Under the pieces are notes generated by a model. The model saw only the letters and a list, made by a program, of their open reading frames with translations. It did not search any database and was not told the DNA's origin. From Nonomuraea soli (GTDB lineage Bacteria; Actinomycetota; Actinomycetes; Streptosporangiales; Streptosporangiaceae): DNA of 64,000 nt. A program made the translations under genes and the position numbers. The DNA lies in NCBI RefSeq assembly GCF_013761175.1, contig NZ_JACDUR010000010.1, positions 290,809 to 354,808 of the forward strand, in the 5' to 3' direction. Positions 16,942-25,840 of the stretch are shown here, in pieces (positions within the stretch are counted from its first letter, which is position 1; every line of letters starts with the position of its first letter).

Positions 16942-17944
16942 TGGAGAGCACCTCTCGATCGTGGTCGACGGGCGTCGTGGCGCCGGACGCGGCCGACTCC
17001 AGCACCGCCGCGGACACCTGGACGGTCCGCAGCCCCTGGCGAAGCGTCACGATCTTGCTCGGTCGGCCGAGCACCGCGTCGCGGAACTGTTCGTGCTCGA
17101 CCAGCAGCGGTTCGCGCTTGGCGATGGCGTAGCGGACCATGTCGCCCTCGCAGACCCCGGGGAAGGCGCGCAGGGCGTCCCAATCGTTGCCGGCCGCACC
17201 GTTGGCGTAGAAGGTCAGGTCGGCGGTGAGGGTGTTGGCGACGAAGCAGCCGCGCTCGCCGGTGACCACGACGGACCGCTCCTTGAACGGGCTGAGCCAG
17301 TTGACCAGGTGGTTGGCCATCGTCCCGCCGTCGAGCTGGGCGACGACGGCCACCATGTCCTCGTGCGGGCGCCCGCTTTTGGAGGTCATGCACGCCGAGA
17401 CGGAGCGGTAGTCCTGGCCGGTGACCCACACGGTCAGGTCGATGTCGTGAGTGGCCAGATCCTTGACCACGCCGACGTCGGCGATGCGGTGTGGGAAGGG
17501 ACCCTGGCGGCGGGTCGCCACCTGGAAGATCTCGCCGAGTTCGGCGAGGCGTGGCCGCAGGTTCTGCAGGGCCGGGTTGAAACGCTCGATGTGCCCGACC
17601 GCGGCCACCACGTCCGCTTCCTCGAAGGCGTCGACCAGGCGCGTGGCGGCCTCGACCGAGTGCGCGAGCGGCTTCTCGATCAGCGCGGCCACACCGCTGC
17701 GCGCCAATTCGAGGCCGACCTCCTCGTGCAGTGCGGTCGGGCAGGCGACAACGGCGTAGTCGAGCCCCAGCGACAGCAGCGACGGCAGGTCGCGCACGAC
17801 CGGCGTCCCATGGGCGGCCCTGAGTGGGTCGCCCAGGGGATCGGCGACGCCGGCGAACTCCACGCCCGGTAGTGCCGAGAGCACCCTTGCGTGGTTGCGG
17901 CCCATCGCCCCCAGGCCGATCAGCCCCGCGCGCAGTGTCCTCAC
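16934..17944 (-). CDS. Gfo/Idh/MocA family oxidoreductase (WbpB/WlbA-like)
   Basis: A 336-residue NAD-dependent oxidoreductase. The Rossmann fold starts with AGLIGLGAMGRNHARVL (about residues 6-22) and the family's catalytic EKP motif appears in ALIEKPLAHS (about residues 90-99). WbpB/WlbA oxidises C3 of UDP-GlcNAcA so that WbpE can aminate it. The start GTG overlaps the aminotransferase stop as GTGA, so the two are co-translated. The company of a dehydrogenase, an aminotransferase and an LbH acetyltransferase makes this role the best reading; a role on another sugar is not excluded. Confidence 0.85.
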   Translation of the reverse strand: MRTLRAGLIGLGAMGRNHARVLSALPGVEFAGVADPLGDPLRAAHGTPVVRDLPSLLSLGLDYAVVACPTALHEEVGLELARSGVAALIEKPLAHSVEAATRLVDAFEEADVVAAVGHIERFNPALQNLRPRLAELGEIFQVATRRQGPFPHRIADVGVVKDLATHDIDLTVWVTGQDYRSVSACMTSKSGRPHEDMVAVVAQLDGGTMANHLVNWLSPFKERSVVVTGERGCFVANTLTADLTFYANGAAGNDWDALRAFPGVCEGDMVRYAIAKREPLLVEHEQFRDAVLGRPSKIVTLRQGLRTVQVSAAVLESAASGATTPVDHDREVLSIA

Positions 17945-19014
17945 AGCTCGTTCACGGCCTCGGAGATCCTGGCCAGTTCACTCTCGGTCAGCGACGGGTG
18001 GACCGGCAGCGAGAGCACCTCGGCGGCGGCCCGCTCGGTCTCCGGCAGGTCCCAGCGCCGCGGCCCGGCGAAGGGGCGCAGCCGGTGGATCGGGGTCGGG
18101 TAGTAGACGGCGCTGCCCACGCGCCTGGCGGCCAGGTGCGCCCGTGCCGCTTCGCGGTCGCCGTCGATCCGCACGGTGTACTGGTGGTAGACGTGCCCCG
18201 CCCCGTCGGCGACGTACGGCGTGGCCACCCGGCTGATGAGGGCGTCCAGCGTCTTGGCGTTGGCCTGCCGCCGGGCGTTGCCTTCGCCAAGCCGCCCGAG
18301 TTGCACCCTGCCGACCGCCGCCTCCACGTCGGTCATGCGCAGGTTGGCGCCCACGATCTCGTTGGCGTAGCGCTGCTCCATGCCCTGGTTGCGCAGGAGC
18401 CGCAGGGTGCGGGCCAGGTCGGGGTCCGGGGTGCAGATCATGCCGCCTTCCAGGGCGTGCATGTTCTTGGTGGGGTAGAAGCTGAAGCAGCTGGCGACGC
18501 CGAAGGCGCCCACCGGCCGGCCGTGCAGCGTGGCGCCGTGGGCCTGGCAGGCGTCCTCGACCACGGCCAGGCCGTGGCCGGCGGCGATCGTGCGCAACTC
18601 GTGCATGGCGGCGGGGTGACCGTACAGGTGGACCGGGACGATCGCGACGGTGCGTGGCGTGATCGCCGCCGCCACCGCATCGGGAGACAGGCAGTAGGTG
18701 AGCGGGTCGATGTCGGCGAAGACCGGCGTCGCGCCGACCAGTCGCACGACGTTGGCGGTGGCCGCGAAGGAGAAGGCGGGGACGATGACCTCGTCGGGCG
18801 GGCCGATGCCCAGAGCCATCAGGCTGAGCTGGAGCGCGGAGGTGCCGGAGTTGACCGCGACGCAGTGGCGGCCGTCGACCCATTGCGAGAACTCCGCCTC
18901 GAAGGCGGCGACCTCAGGGCCTTGGACCACGTTGCCGCTGCGCAGGACGCGAACCGCGGCCTCGATCTCCGCCTCCCCGATGACAGGCGCGGCAGGAGGA
19001 ATCATCTCGCCCAC
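17941..19014 (-). CDS. DegT/DnrJ/EryC1/StrS sugar aminotransferase (WbpE/WlbC-like)
   Basis: A 357-residue PLP enzyme. It has NSGTSALQLSLMALGIG (phosphate-binding loop), VIVPAFSFAATANVV, VVEDACQAHGA with the PLP-contacting Asp, and the Schiff-base lysine in FYPTKNMHALEGGM. With the Gfo/Idh partner it would transfer an amino group from glutamate to the 3-keto position of a UDP-uronic sugar. I start at GTG 19014, five bases after AGGAGG, since the frame remains open for about 60 unconserved residues upstream; ATG 19005 is also possible. It is the first gene of an operon running down to 12627. Confidence 0.87.
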   Translation of the reverse strand: MGEMIPPAAPVIGEAEIEAAVRVLRSGNVVQGPEVAAFEAEFSQWVDGRHCVAVNSGTSALQLSLMALGIGPPDEVIVPAFSFAATANVVRLVGATPVFADIDPLTYCLSPDAVAAAITPRTVAIVPVHLYGHPAAMHELRTIAAGHGLAVVEDACQAHGATLHGRPVGAFGVASCFSFYPTKNMHALEGGMICTPDPDLARTLRLLRNQGMEQRYANEIVGANLRMTDVEAAVGRVQLGRLGEGNARRQANAKTLDALISRVATPYVADGAGHVYHQYTVRIDGDREAARAHLAARRVGSAVYYPTPIHRLRPFAGPRRWDLPETERAAAEVLSLPVHPSLTESELARISEAVNEL

Positions 19015-19312
19015 GACGGCCTCCTCGCGACGCCGGATGTTGAAGTCCGCAATGGACAGTAGGTGCTGCAATAGGGCGGAGCTGAGACGCCTCCGCGTGC
19101 TTGAGGAAAGGTTTGCCTCGGAAGTTCGCGCGGACGACCGCCCGCAGCGGCACCCGGCCACTCGCGTTTCCAGCTGGGGTAAGGCGAAAGTCATCACTTC
19201 ACTGGCCTTCGGCCAACTTCCCGAGTGCCCCGGTCAAGAAGTGAAACCTTCCGGAGGTGGACGGGAGACCCCCTCATCCTGCATGCCCCCAATCAAAGGA
19301 GACTCCGACGAC
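19015..19312. other. Divergent intergenic region between the aminotransferase operon and the methyltransferase
   Basis: About 300 bases lie between two divergent starts and must hold promoters for both sides. Base composition is less GC-rich than the genes. A short imperfect hairpin ACTGGCC-TTC-GGCCAACT lies at 19201-19218. I could not identify convincing -35/-10 pairs or an operator. Confidence 0.4.
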
Positions 19313-20161
19313 ATGCCCGTGTACTCGGCGGTAGCCAAGACCATCAAGCCCCTGGTCGGTCAGAAGAACTGGGAGCACCTGCGCCGGCTCAGGCGCAAGC
19401 CCGCGCCGAAGCTCACCGCGAAGGCCGCTGCGCGGCAGCGCAAGCTGGATCGCGCAGCCGAGATCGCCGCGATCTCTCACGACCTGAACGAGCTGGCGGT
19501 GTACTTCAAGACCGACAAGTGGGGTGGTCACCGCTACACCCAGCACTACCAGCGCCACCTGCAGCACCTGAAGAACGAGTCCTTCAATCTCGTGGAGATC
19601 GGCATCGGGGGCTACAACCGCGCGGGCCAGGGCGGGGCCTCACTGCGCATGTGGAAGCACTTCTTCCCGAACGCCCAGATCTTCGGCATCGACATCCAGG
19701 ACAAGTCCTTCGTCGACGAGAAACGCATCACGACCTTCATCGGCGACCAGTCCGATCCCACGTCGCTGCTGGACATCGCGGGCAGGATCGGCACCCTCGA
19801 CGTGATCATCGACGACGGGAGCCACCGCAGCCCGCACGTCATCACGACCTTCGAGACCCTCTTCCCGTTGCTGCGTGACGGCGGCATCTACGCCGTGGAG
19901 GACACCCAGACCTCGTACTGGCCGGAATGGCTCGGCAGCGAGGACCTGAACGACCCGAACACCACCATGGGAATGCTGAAGGGTCTGGTCGACGGCCTCA
20001 ATTACGAGGAATTCGTCGACGAGGAGTACCGGCCGTCGTATACCGACCTCAATGTCGTGGGCGCGCACTATTACCACAATCTCGTGATTCTCGAGAAGGG
20101 CAAGAACGCCGAGGGCACGAACAGGCGGAACATCCTGAAGGCGCGTTACGCCAAGGTTTGA
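19313..20161 (+). CDS. SAM-dependent methyltransferase, MycE/TylE (macrocin O-methyltransferase)-like
   Basis: A 282-residue protein. After a basic N-terminal ~55 residues it shows the sugar O-methyltransferase pattern ELAVYFKTDKWGGHRYTQHY, VEIGIGGY (motif I) with GGASLRMWKHFFPNAQIFGID, and DVIIDDGSHRS with the metal-binding Asp pair. This is the family of MycE and TylE, Mg-dependent enzymes that methylate a sugar hydroxyl. I chose ATG 19313 after AAAGGAG (a longer spacing of 11); ATG 19283 is in frame. In this cluster it most likely methylates a glycopolymer sugar such as rhamnose; that is inference. Confidence 0.78.
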   Translation: MPVYSAVAKTIKPLVGQKNWEHLRRLRRKPAPKLTAKAAARQRKLDRAAEIAAISHDLNELAVYFKTDKWGGHRYTQHYQRHLQHLKNESFNLVEIGIGGYNRAGQGGASLRMWKHFFPNAQIFGIDIQDKSFVDEKRITTFIGDQSDPTSLLDIAGRIGTLDVIIDDGSHRSPHVITTFETLFPLLRDGGIYAVEDTQTSYWPEWLGSEDLNDPNTTMGMLKGLVDGLNYEEFVDEEYRPSYTDLNVVGAHYYHNLVILEKGKNAEGTNRRNILKARYAKV

Positions 20162-20331
20162 CCTGCGGGGACGCCGCCCGGCTCGGACCGAGTGTTCCGT
20201 TCCGCGGTTTCCCGGTCCGGGCACGGGTAAGGCTGGTCATTTCTTTACCCGGAAACCAGCCGGTGGTGATGGGCTGCTGCCACGATGAGGGGCGACTCGA
20301 AAAGAAAATCGCGCTAGATGGGAGAAAACCC

Positions 20332-22281
20332 ATGCCCATGAAGGTCAGCGTGATCGTCCCCGTTTACAATCCGGGCCCCTATATCGAGGACTGTGTCGCC
20401 TCGATGCTCCGGCAGAGCCTGCCGGCAGAGGAGTTCGAGGTCATCTTCGTGGACGACGGCTCGACGGACGAAACGCCAGCACGCCTGGACGTGCTCGCGG
20501 CCGAGCATGACCACATCCGGGTGATCCACCAGGAGAACTCCGGCTGGTCGGGAAAGCCGCGCAATGTCGGCATCGAAGAAGCTCGTGGCGAGTTCGTCAT
20601 GTTCGTCGACAACGACGACTGGCTGGGTGACGAGGCGCTGGAGCGTATGTACCAGTACGGCGTGGCCAACGAGGCCGACGTCATCATTGGGAAAATGGCC
20701 GGAAAAGGACGCTCGGTCCCTCTTGAACTGTTCCGCGTCAATCGGCCCCAGGCCAATCTCGCGAATGCTCCGCTCATGGACAGCCTCACGCCGCACAAGA
20801 TGTTCAGGAAGGAGTTCCTGAACAAACACGGCGTGCGATTCCCGGAAGGACGCAGGCGCCTCGAAGACCACGTCTTCGTGACCGAGGCCTATCTCCTCGC
20901 GCGTAATGTCGCGGTCCTGAGCGACTATCTGTGCTATCACCACATCAAGCGCGAGGACGCGACGAACGCCGGATTCCAGCCGTTCGACCCGGTCGGCTAC
21001 TTCGCGAATCTGAGCGAAGCCCTGGACATCGTGGAGCGGCACACCCAGCCGGGACCCATGCGGGACCGGATCTTCCGGCGCTGGCTGCGCAACGAGATGG
21101 TCGAGCGGCTGCGGGGTAAGCGCCTGCTGGCGATGCCCGCCGACTTCCGCGAGAAGATGTTCACGGAGATCCACAAGGTCGCCTCGGCCCGTTTCGGGCC
21201 CGGAGTGGCGGCCGGGATGGAGCCCATCCAGCAGCTCGTCGCAGGACTGGTGGTGGCGGGGCAGTACGAGGAGGTACTGAAGCTCGCCGAGTGGGAGGCG
21301 GGCATCAGGCTCTCCACCTCGCTGGAGAGCCTCGACTGGCGCGCCGGCGCCCTGCACCTGACGTTCTCGTCCGAGTTCACCGCCAACGAGCAGCCGCTCG
21401 CCTTCACGGACGACGGCGACCAGATCGTCCTGCGTCCGCCTCTCGGCTCTGGCGGCGGCGAGGCGGTGGCGCTGCTCGACGCGAACGCCTCGGTCAAGAC
21501 CGACAGGGCCCGGATGGACCTGGTGGTGCGAGCGCGCAAGACAGCGGGCGAGTTCTACCAGCCGGTCAGCTTCGAACCCGAGCACGTGCCGATGGCCGAA
21601 CCCGGGCTCGTCCGCTTCGTCCTGCGGGGGGCCGCCGCGATCGATCCCCAGACCGCGGGCGCCGGAGCGCCGCTGGAGCCGGGCATCTGGGACGTGATCG
21701 TCCGGCAGTCCGGGTGCGGGTGGACGAAGGAGACCCGGCTGGGGTCGATCCGCTCGGAATCGGTGACCAAGGGACGCACCGGCGCGTTGGTGGGCGACCC
21801 GGGCCGGTTGGTGCTGCCGTACTGGACCGATCCTCACGGCAATCTTTCGCTCGACGTCGGCCAGGTCACGCAGCGCGTCGATTACGACCTGCAAGAGGGC
21901 ATCGGCGCGGAGCACGGCCGGATACGCGACGGACGCCTGGAGATCACGCTGCCGCTGCATCCGTACGCTCCCGCCACACCCGTGGCGGTTCGCTTCGTCT
22001 CCAGGACCGCCGGGCGCATCGACGCCACGGGCACGCTCGACTCGGTGCTGCGTGTCGAGATCCCAGACGCGTGCTTCGACGCCGGTCGCTGGCGCGTCTC
22101 GATCGCGCTGCCGAAGGAAGGCTCGTCGGCGGGCCGATTCGTGGTGCTGCCGATCGTGCTCGTCTGCCCCGAGGGTGAGGGCGAGCCGTTCGTCCAGGCC
22201 GTCACGCAGGCGCTGGAAGAACTGCAGCCGGCCAAGCCCAAGGCTCGTTCCGGCTTCATGTCACTGCTCAGAAGGAGGTGA
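20332..22281 (+). CDS. TarS-like glycosyltransferase family 2 with C-terminal beta-rich modules
   Basis: A 649-residue protein. The GT-A domain has VSVIVPVYNPGPYI, VDDGSTDETP, ENSGWSGKPRNVGIEEA, the metal-binding DND (Asp93-Asp95), and LEDHVF with Glu178-Asp179 at the place of the TarS catalytic base. The order and spacing closely follow staphylococcal TarS (NSGGPGKPRN, then AEDQLF). Residues ~300-649 are a linker and beta domains, which in TarS drive trimerisation. It probably glycosylates ribitol residues of teichoic acid. ATG 20332 has GGGAG eight bases upstream. Its stop lies six bases before the rmlC start, so the two are co-translated. Confidence 0.82.
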   Translation: MPMKVSVIVPVYNPGPYIEDCVASMLRQSLPAEEFEVIFVDDGSTDETPARLDVLAAEHDHIRVIHQENSGWSGKPRNVGIEEARGEFVMFVDNDDWLGDEALERMYQYGVANEADVIIGKMAGKGRSVPLELFRVNRPQANLANAPLMDSLTPHKMFRKEFLNKHGVRFPEGRRRLEDHVFVTEAYLLARNVAVLSDYLCYHHIKREDATNAGFQPFDPVGYFANLSEALDIVERHTQPGPMRDRIFRRWLRNEMVERLRGKRLLAMPADFREKMFTEIHKVASARFGPGVAAGMEPIQQLVAGLVVAGQYEEVLKLAEWEAGIRLSTSLESLDWRAGALHLTFSSEFTANEQPLAFTDDGDQIVLRPPLGSGGGEAVALLDANASVKTDRARMDLVVRARKTAGEFYQPVSFEPEHVPMAEPGLVRFVLRGAAAIDPQTAGAGAPLEPGIWDVIVRQSGCGWTKETRLGSIRSESVTKGRTGALVGDPGRLVLPYWTDPHGNLSLDVGQVTQRVDYDLQEGIGAEHGRIRDGRLEITLPLHPYAPATPVAVRFVSRTAGRIDATGTLDSVLRVEIPDACFDAGRWRVSIALPKEGSSAGRFVVLPIVLVCPEGEGEPFVQAVTQALEELQPAKPKARSGFMSLLRRR

Positions 22282-22287
22282 GCCGGG

Positions 22288-22953
22288 ATGCGCCGGCTGT
22301 CCATCGAAGGTGCTCTCGTCCACGAGCCCACGGTCTTCCCCGACGATCGAGGCAGCTTCCACGAGTGGTTCCGAGGCCCCGACTTCCATGCCGCCACGGG
22401 CCAGCGGCTCGACCTGGCGCAGGCGAACTGCTCGGTGTCGCGGCGGGGCACGATCCGCGGCATTCACTTCGCGGACGTGCCTCCGAGCCAGGCCAAGTAC
22501 GTCACGTGCGTGCGCGGCTCGGTTCTGGACGTGATCGTCGACATCCGGGTCGGCTCGCCCCAGTTCGGCCGGTGGGAGTCGGTCGTGCTCGATGAGCAGG
22601 AGCGTAGGGCCGTGTACCTGGCCGAAGGGCTGGGGCACGCGTTCATGGCGCTGACCGACGACGCGACCGTGGTCTACCTGTGCTCACAGGGGTACGCCCC
22701 CGGGCGGGAGCACGGGATCAACCCGCTGGACGAGGATCTGGCCATCGCTTGGCCGAAGGAGATCGAGCCCCTGCTGTCGCCGAAGGATGCCGCGGCCCCG
22801 ACACTGGCCGAGGCCGCTCGGCAGGGAATCCTTCCCGGCTACGAGGCGTGCGCGGCGTTGTACAACGACCTGCGCACCTCGGGGAACGCCCGGGACAACG
22901 CCTCGTTCCAGTCCCCGATGGGCGCGACGCCCGTGCCCGCCCAGCGGGCGTGA
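22288..22953 (+). CDS. rmlC: dTDP-4-dehydrorhamnose 3,5-epimerase
   Basis: A 221-residue cupin enzyme of dTDP-L-rhamnose synthesis. Family marks are TRIRGIHFADVPPS-like (here TIRGIHFAD, with the catalytic His), QAKYVTCVRGSVLDVIVDIR, and YLAEGLGHAFMAL. The C-terminal LLSPKDAAAPTLAEAARQGILP is also conserved. AGGAGGTGAG before ATG 22288 is a strong ribosome binding site that contains the preceding gene's stop. The last 115 bases are also the antisense end of rmlD; the family's normal end is near residue 196, so about 25 residues are an extra tail within that overlap. Confidence 0.93.
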   Translation: MRRLSIEGALVHEPTVFPDDRGSFHEWFRGPDFHAATGQRLDLAQANCSVSRRGTIRGIHFADVPPSQAKYVTCVRGSVLDVIVDIRVGSPQFGRWESVVLDEQERRAVYLAEGLGHAFMALTDDATVVYLCSQGYAPGREHGINPLDEDLAIAWPKEIEPLLSPKDAAAPTLAEAARQGILPGYEACAALYNDLRTSGNARDNASFQSPMGATPVPAQRA

Positions 22954-23717
22954 CCGAGAACGCTGTACGCGGGCCGGGGGGCAGGCCGCGGGAAGGCCGC
23001 GCTGCCCACCGGGCGCACCCGGGAAGGGTCGGCCCCCAGCAGGCGGAAGACCTCGGAAGCCAGGGCGTGCCAGCTGCACTGCCCCGAGCTCGTCCCGTGG
23101 TAGATCCCGGGCTCGGCCCCGCTCTCGCCCAACCGGACCAGGAGCGCGGCGAGATCGGCTGACCAGGTCGGCTGCCCGACCTGGTCGTACACCACGTCGA
23201 GGTACTCGCGCTCCGACTCCAGCTTCATCATCGTCCGGACGAAGTCGCGCCCGGTCGTGCCGTAGAGCCAGGCCGTACGGACCACGTAACCCGTCCCCGG
23301 GAGCACCTCCAGAACCGCCTGCTCGCCCGCCAGCTTCGTCCGGCCGTAGGCCGAGCGCGGGCCGGTGGGCGCGTCCTCGGCGTAAGGGCTCGTGGCGTCG
23401 CCGGGGAAGACGTAGTCGGTGGAGAGGTGGATGAGCCTGCTCCCCGTCCGGGAGCAGGCCTCCGCGAGATGGCGCACGCCGTCGGCGTTGACCGCCCTGG
23501 CCTGCTCCTCGTGAAGCTCGGCGTCGTCGACGGCGGTCCACGCGGCGCAGTTGACCACCACCTCAGGACGGTGGTCGCCGATCACCTGCTCGACCTGGTC
23601 GGCCTGGCAGATGTCGAGGGCGCGCCGGTCGAGGCCGACGCCCCTGTCGCCGAGCAGGCGCAGCAGGTCGCCGGCCACCATGCCGCCGGCGCCCGTGACC
23701 AGCCAGCGTCCGGTCAT
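22839..23717 (-). CDS. rmlD: dTDP-4-dehydrorhamnose reductase
   Basis: A 292-residue extended SDR that reduces dTDP-4-keto-L-rhamnose with NAD(P)H, the final step to dTDP-L-rhamnose. It has TGAGGMVAGDLL at the N-terminus, HLSTDYVFPGD, the Y-x3-K pair in YGRTKLAGE, VRTAWLYG, and a typical RPAYSVLGHARW segment near the end. ATG 23717 overlaps the rmlB stop as ATGA. It is convergent with rmlC and shares 115 bases with it. Confidence 0.94.
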   Translation of the reverse strand: MTGRWLVTGAGGMVAGDLLRLLGDRGVGLDRRALDICQADQVEQVIGDHRPEVVVNCAAWTAVDDAELHEEQARAVNADGVRHLAEACSRTGSRLIHLSTDYVFPGDATSPYAEDAPTGPRSAYGRTKLAGEQAVLEVLPGTGYVVRTAWLYGTTGRDFVRTMMKLESEREYLDVVYDQVGQPTWSADLAALLVRLGESGAEPGIYHGTSSGQCSWHALASEVFRLLGADPSRVRPVGSAAFPRPAPRPAYSVLGHARWAGTGVAPIGDWNEALSRAFPEVRRSLYNAAHAS

Positions 23718-24694
23718 GACAACGCCGCCCGCTGCTTGAGCGGCTCCCACCAGCTCCGGTTCTCCCGGTACCAGACGACCGTCTCGGCCAGGCCCTCCGC
23801 GAAGTCCTTGCGCGGCAGGTAACCGAGCTCAGTGCGGATCTTGGTGCAGTCGACGGAGTAGCGCCGATCGTGGCCCTTGCGGTCCTCGACGTAGTCGACC
23901 ATGTCCCAGCCCGCGCCGCAGGCGTCGAGCAGGAGCTGGGTCAGCTCCTTGTTGGTCAGTTCCGTGCCACCGCCGATGTTGTAGATCTCGCCGCTGCGGC
24001 CCGCGGTCCTGACGAGCTCGATCCCCTGCACGTGGTCGTCGATGTGCAGCCAGTCGCGGATGTTGAGGCCGTCGCCGTACAGCGGCACCTTCCTGCCGTC
24101 GAGCAGGTTGGTGATGAACAGCGGGATCATCTTCTCGGGGAAGTGGTGGTGGCCGTAGTTGTTGGAGCAGCGCGTCACGCGCACGTCGAGCCCGTGGGTG
24201 TGCTGGTAGGCCAGAGCCAGCAGGTCGCTGGCGGCCTTCGCCGCGGAGTACGGCGAGCTCGGGAGGAGCGGATGGCTCTCCGGCCACGATCCGTGCTCGA
24301 TGGAGCCGTACACCTCGTCGGTGGAGATGTGGACGAAGGTCTGCAGGCCGTGGCGCAGCGCCGCGTCGAGCAGGGTCTGCGTGCCGACGACGTTGGTCTG
24401 CACGAACTCCGCCGCGCCCAGGATGGAGCGGTCGACATGGGATTCGGCGGCGAAGTGCACGACCTGGTCGTGATCGGCCATGAGCTTGTCGACGAGCGAG
24501 GCGTCGCAGATGTCGCCCCAGACGAAACCGAACCGCTCGTCGTGGCGCACGGGGTCCAGGTTGGCGGGGTTGCCGGCGTAGGTCAGCTTGTCGAGGACGG
24601 TGATCCGTACGTCGTTGTCACCGGCCAGCAGGGTGCGAACGTAGTGCGAGCCGATGAAGCCGGCGCCGCCCGTGACGAGGATGGAGGTGCTCAT
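23714..24694 (-). CDS. rmlB: dTDP-glucose 4,6-dehydratase
   Basis: A 326-residue extended SDR: TGGAGFIGSHYVR for NAD, HFAAESHVDRSI, STDEVYGSI with the Asp-Glu pair specific to dTDP-glucose dehydratases, YSAAKAASD (Y-x3-K), and RCSNNYGHHHFPEKMIP. It converts dTDP-glucose to dTDP-4-keto-6-deoxyglucose. ATG 24694 overlaps the rmlA stop as ATGA, so rmlA, rmlB and rmlD are translationally coupled in pathway order except for rmlC, which is convergent. Confidence 0.96.
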   Translation of the reverse strand: MSTSILVTGGAGFIGSHYVRTLLAGDNDVRITVLDKLTYAGNPANLDPVRHDERFGFVWGDICDASLVDKLMADHDQVVHFAAESHVDRSILGAAEFVQTNVVGTQTLLDAALRHGLQTFVHISTDEVYGSIEHGSWPESHPLLPSSPYSAAKAASDLLALAYQHTHGLDVRVTRCSNNYGHHHFPEKMIPLFITNLLDGRKVPLYGDGLNIRDWLHIDDHVQGIELVRTAGRSGEIYNIGGGTELTNKELTQLLLDACGAGWDMVDYVEDRKGHDRRYSVDCTKIRTELGYLPRKDFAEGLAETVVWYRENRSWWEPLKQRAALS

Positions 24695-25758
24695 CGTGAG
24701 ATCTGCACCTCGCTGTGGTCGCCGAGCACGAACCGGTGGGCCTGCGGAACCGCGGGCGCGGGTGTCACCCGTGCGTTGCGGCCGATCAGCGACGCCTCGA
24801 TCCTGCTGACCCCGCGGATGGACGAGCCGCGCAGCACGATGGAGAACTCGATCTCGCTGTGCTGGATGAGGCAGTCGGCCGAGATGGAGGTGAAGGGTCC
24901 GACGTAGGAGTCGGAGATCACGCTTCCCGCGCCGATGATCACCGGCCCGACGATCCGTGAGTTGCGGATCTCGGCGCCCTCCTCGATCTGGACCCGTCCG
25001 ATGATCTCGCAGCCGGAGTCGGCGACTCCGTCGCATCGGCCGTCGATCGACTCCAGCACGGTCCTGTTGACCTCCAGCATGTCGGCGACGTTGCCGGTGT
25101 CCTTCCAGTACCCGGTGATCGTCGAGGAGCGCACGGTCCTGCTCTCGTCGATCAGCCACTGGATCGCGTCGGTGATCTCGAGCTCGTTGCGCCAGGAGGG
25201 CTTGATCCCGCGCACAGCCTCGTGGATGGCGGGCGTGAACAGGTAGACGCCCACCAGCGCGAGGTCGCTCTTGGGCTGCTTGGGCTTCTCCTCCAGGCCG
25301 ACCACCCGCCCCAGGGAGTCGAGTTCCGCCACGCCGAACGAGGTGGGATCGCCGACCCGGGTGAGCAGGATCTGGGCGGCGGGACGGTGCGTCTGGAAGT
25401 CGGCGACGATCTGGTTGATGCCGCCGAGGATGAAGTTGTCGCCGAGGTACATGACGAAGTCGTCGTCGGCGAGGAACTCCCGGGCGATGAGCACGGCATG
25501 CGCCAGCCCGCGGGGGCTGTCCTGCTGGAGGTAGGTGACCTCTAGGCCGAAGCGCGAACCGTCGCCCACCGCCTCCTTGATCTCCTCCGCCGTGTCACCC
25601 ACGACGATGCCGACCTCCACGATGCCGGCCTCCGCGATGGCCTCCAGCCCGTAGAACAGGACCGGCTTGTTGGCCACCGGGACCAATTGCTTGGCCGAGG
25701 TGTAGGTGATCGGGCGCAATCGGGTGCCGGATCCTCCGGCTAGAACAAGTGCTTTCAC
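24691..25758 (-). CDS. rmlA: Glucose-1-phosphate thymidylyltransferase, long (StrD-like) form
   Basis: A 355-residue nucleotidyltransferase that makes dTDP-glucose. It has LAGGSGTRLRPIT and KQLVPVANKP (nucleotide and metal site), YLGDNFILGG, and EEKPKQPKSD. Unlike the ~290-residue RmlA of E. coli, it has a C-terminal left-handed beta-helix (about residues 245-355) with hexapeptide repeats such as IVGPVIIGAG, as in the StrD-type enzymes of actinomycete deoxysugar pathways. GTG 25758 heads the rmlA-rmlB-rmlD operon; an AT-rich divergent promoter region lies upstream. Confidence 0.93.
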   Translation of the reverse strand: MKALVLAGGSGTRLRPITYTSAKQLVPVANKPVLFYGLEAIAEAGIVEVGIVVGDTAEEIKEAVGDGSRFGLEVTYLQQDSPRGLAHAVLIAREFLADDDFVMYLGDNFILGGINQIVADFQTHRPAAQILLTRVGDPTSFGVAELDSLGRVVGLEEKPKQPKSDLALVGVYLFTPAIHEAVRGIKPSWRNELEITDAIQWLIDESRTVRSSTITGYWKDTGNVADMLEVNRTVLESIDGRCDGVADSGCEIIGRVQIEEGAEIRNSRIVGPVIIGAGSVISDSYVGPFTSISADCLIQHSEIEFSIVLRGSSIRGVSRIEASLIGRNARVTPAPAVPQAHRFVLGDHSEVQISR

Positions 25759-25765
25759 AGTGCCA

Positions 25766-25792
25766 TTGTGGCGGCCTGAGTCTGGCTACAAT
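25766..25792 (+). promoter_or_regulatory. Possible promoter for the second TarS-like gene
   Basis: TACAAT at 25787-25792 matches the -10 consensus well. TTGTGG at 25766-25771 could be a -35, but the spacing of 15 is short. The 82-base region between rmlA and the GT2 gene is clearly more AT-rich than its surroundings, as expected for a divergent promoter. On the other strand a CACAAT lies just before the rmlA start, so rmlA may have a very short leader. Confidence 0.4.
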
Positions 25793-25840
25793 CAGCGATT
25801 GCGTAAAATGTATGACGGTAAAAGAAGGGCAAAATTCGAG

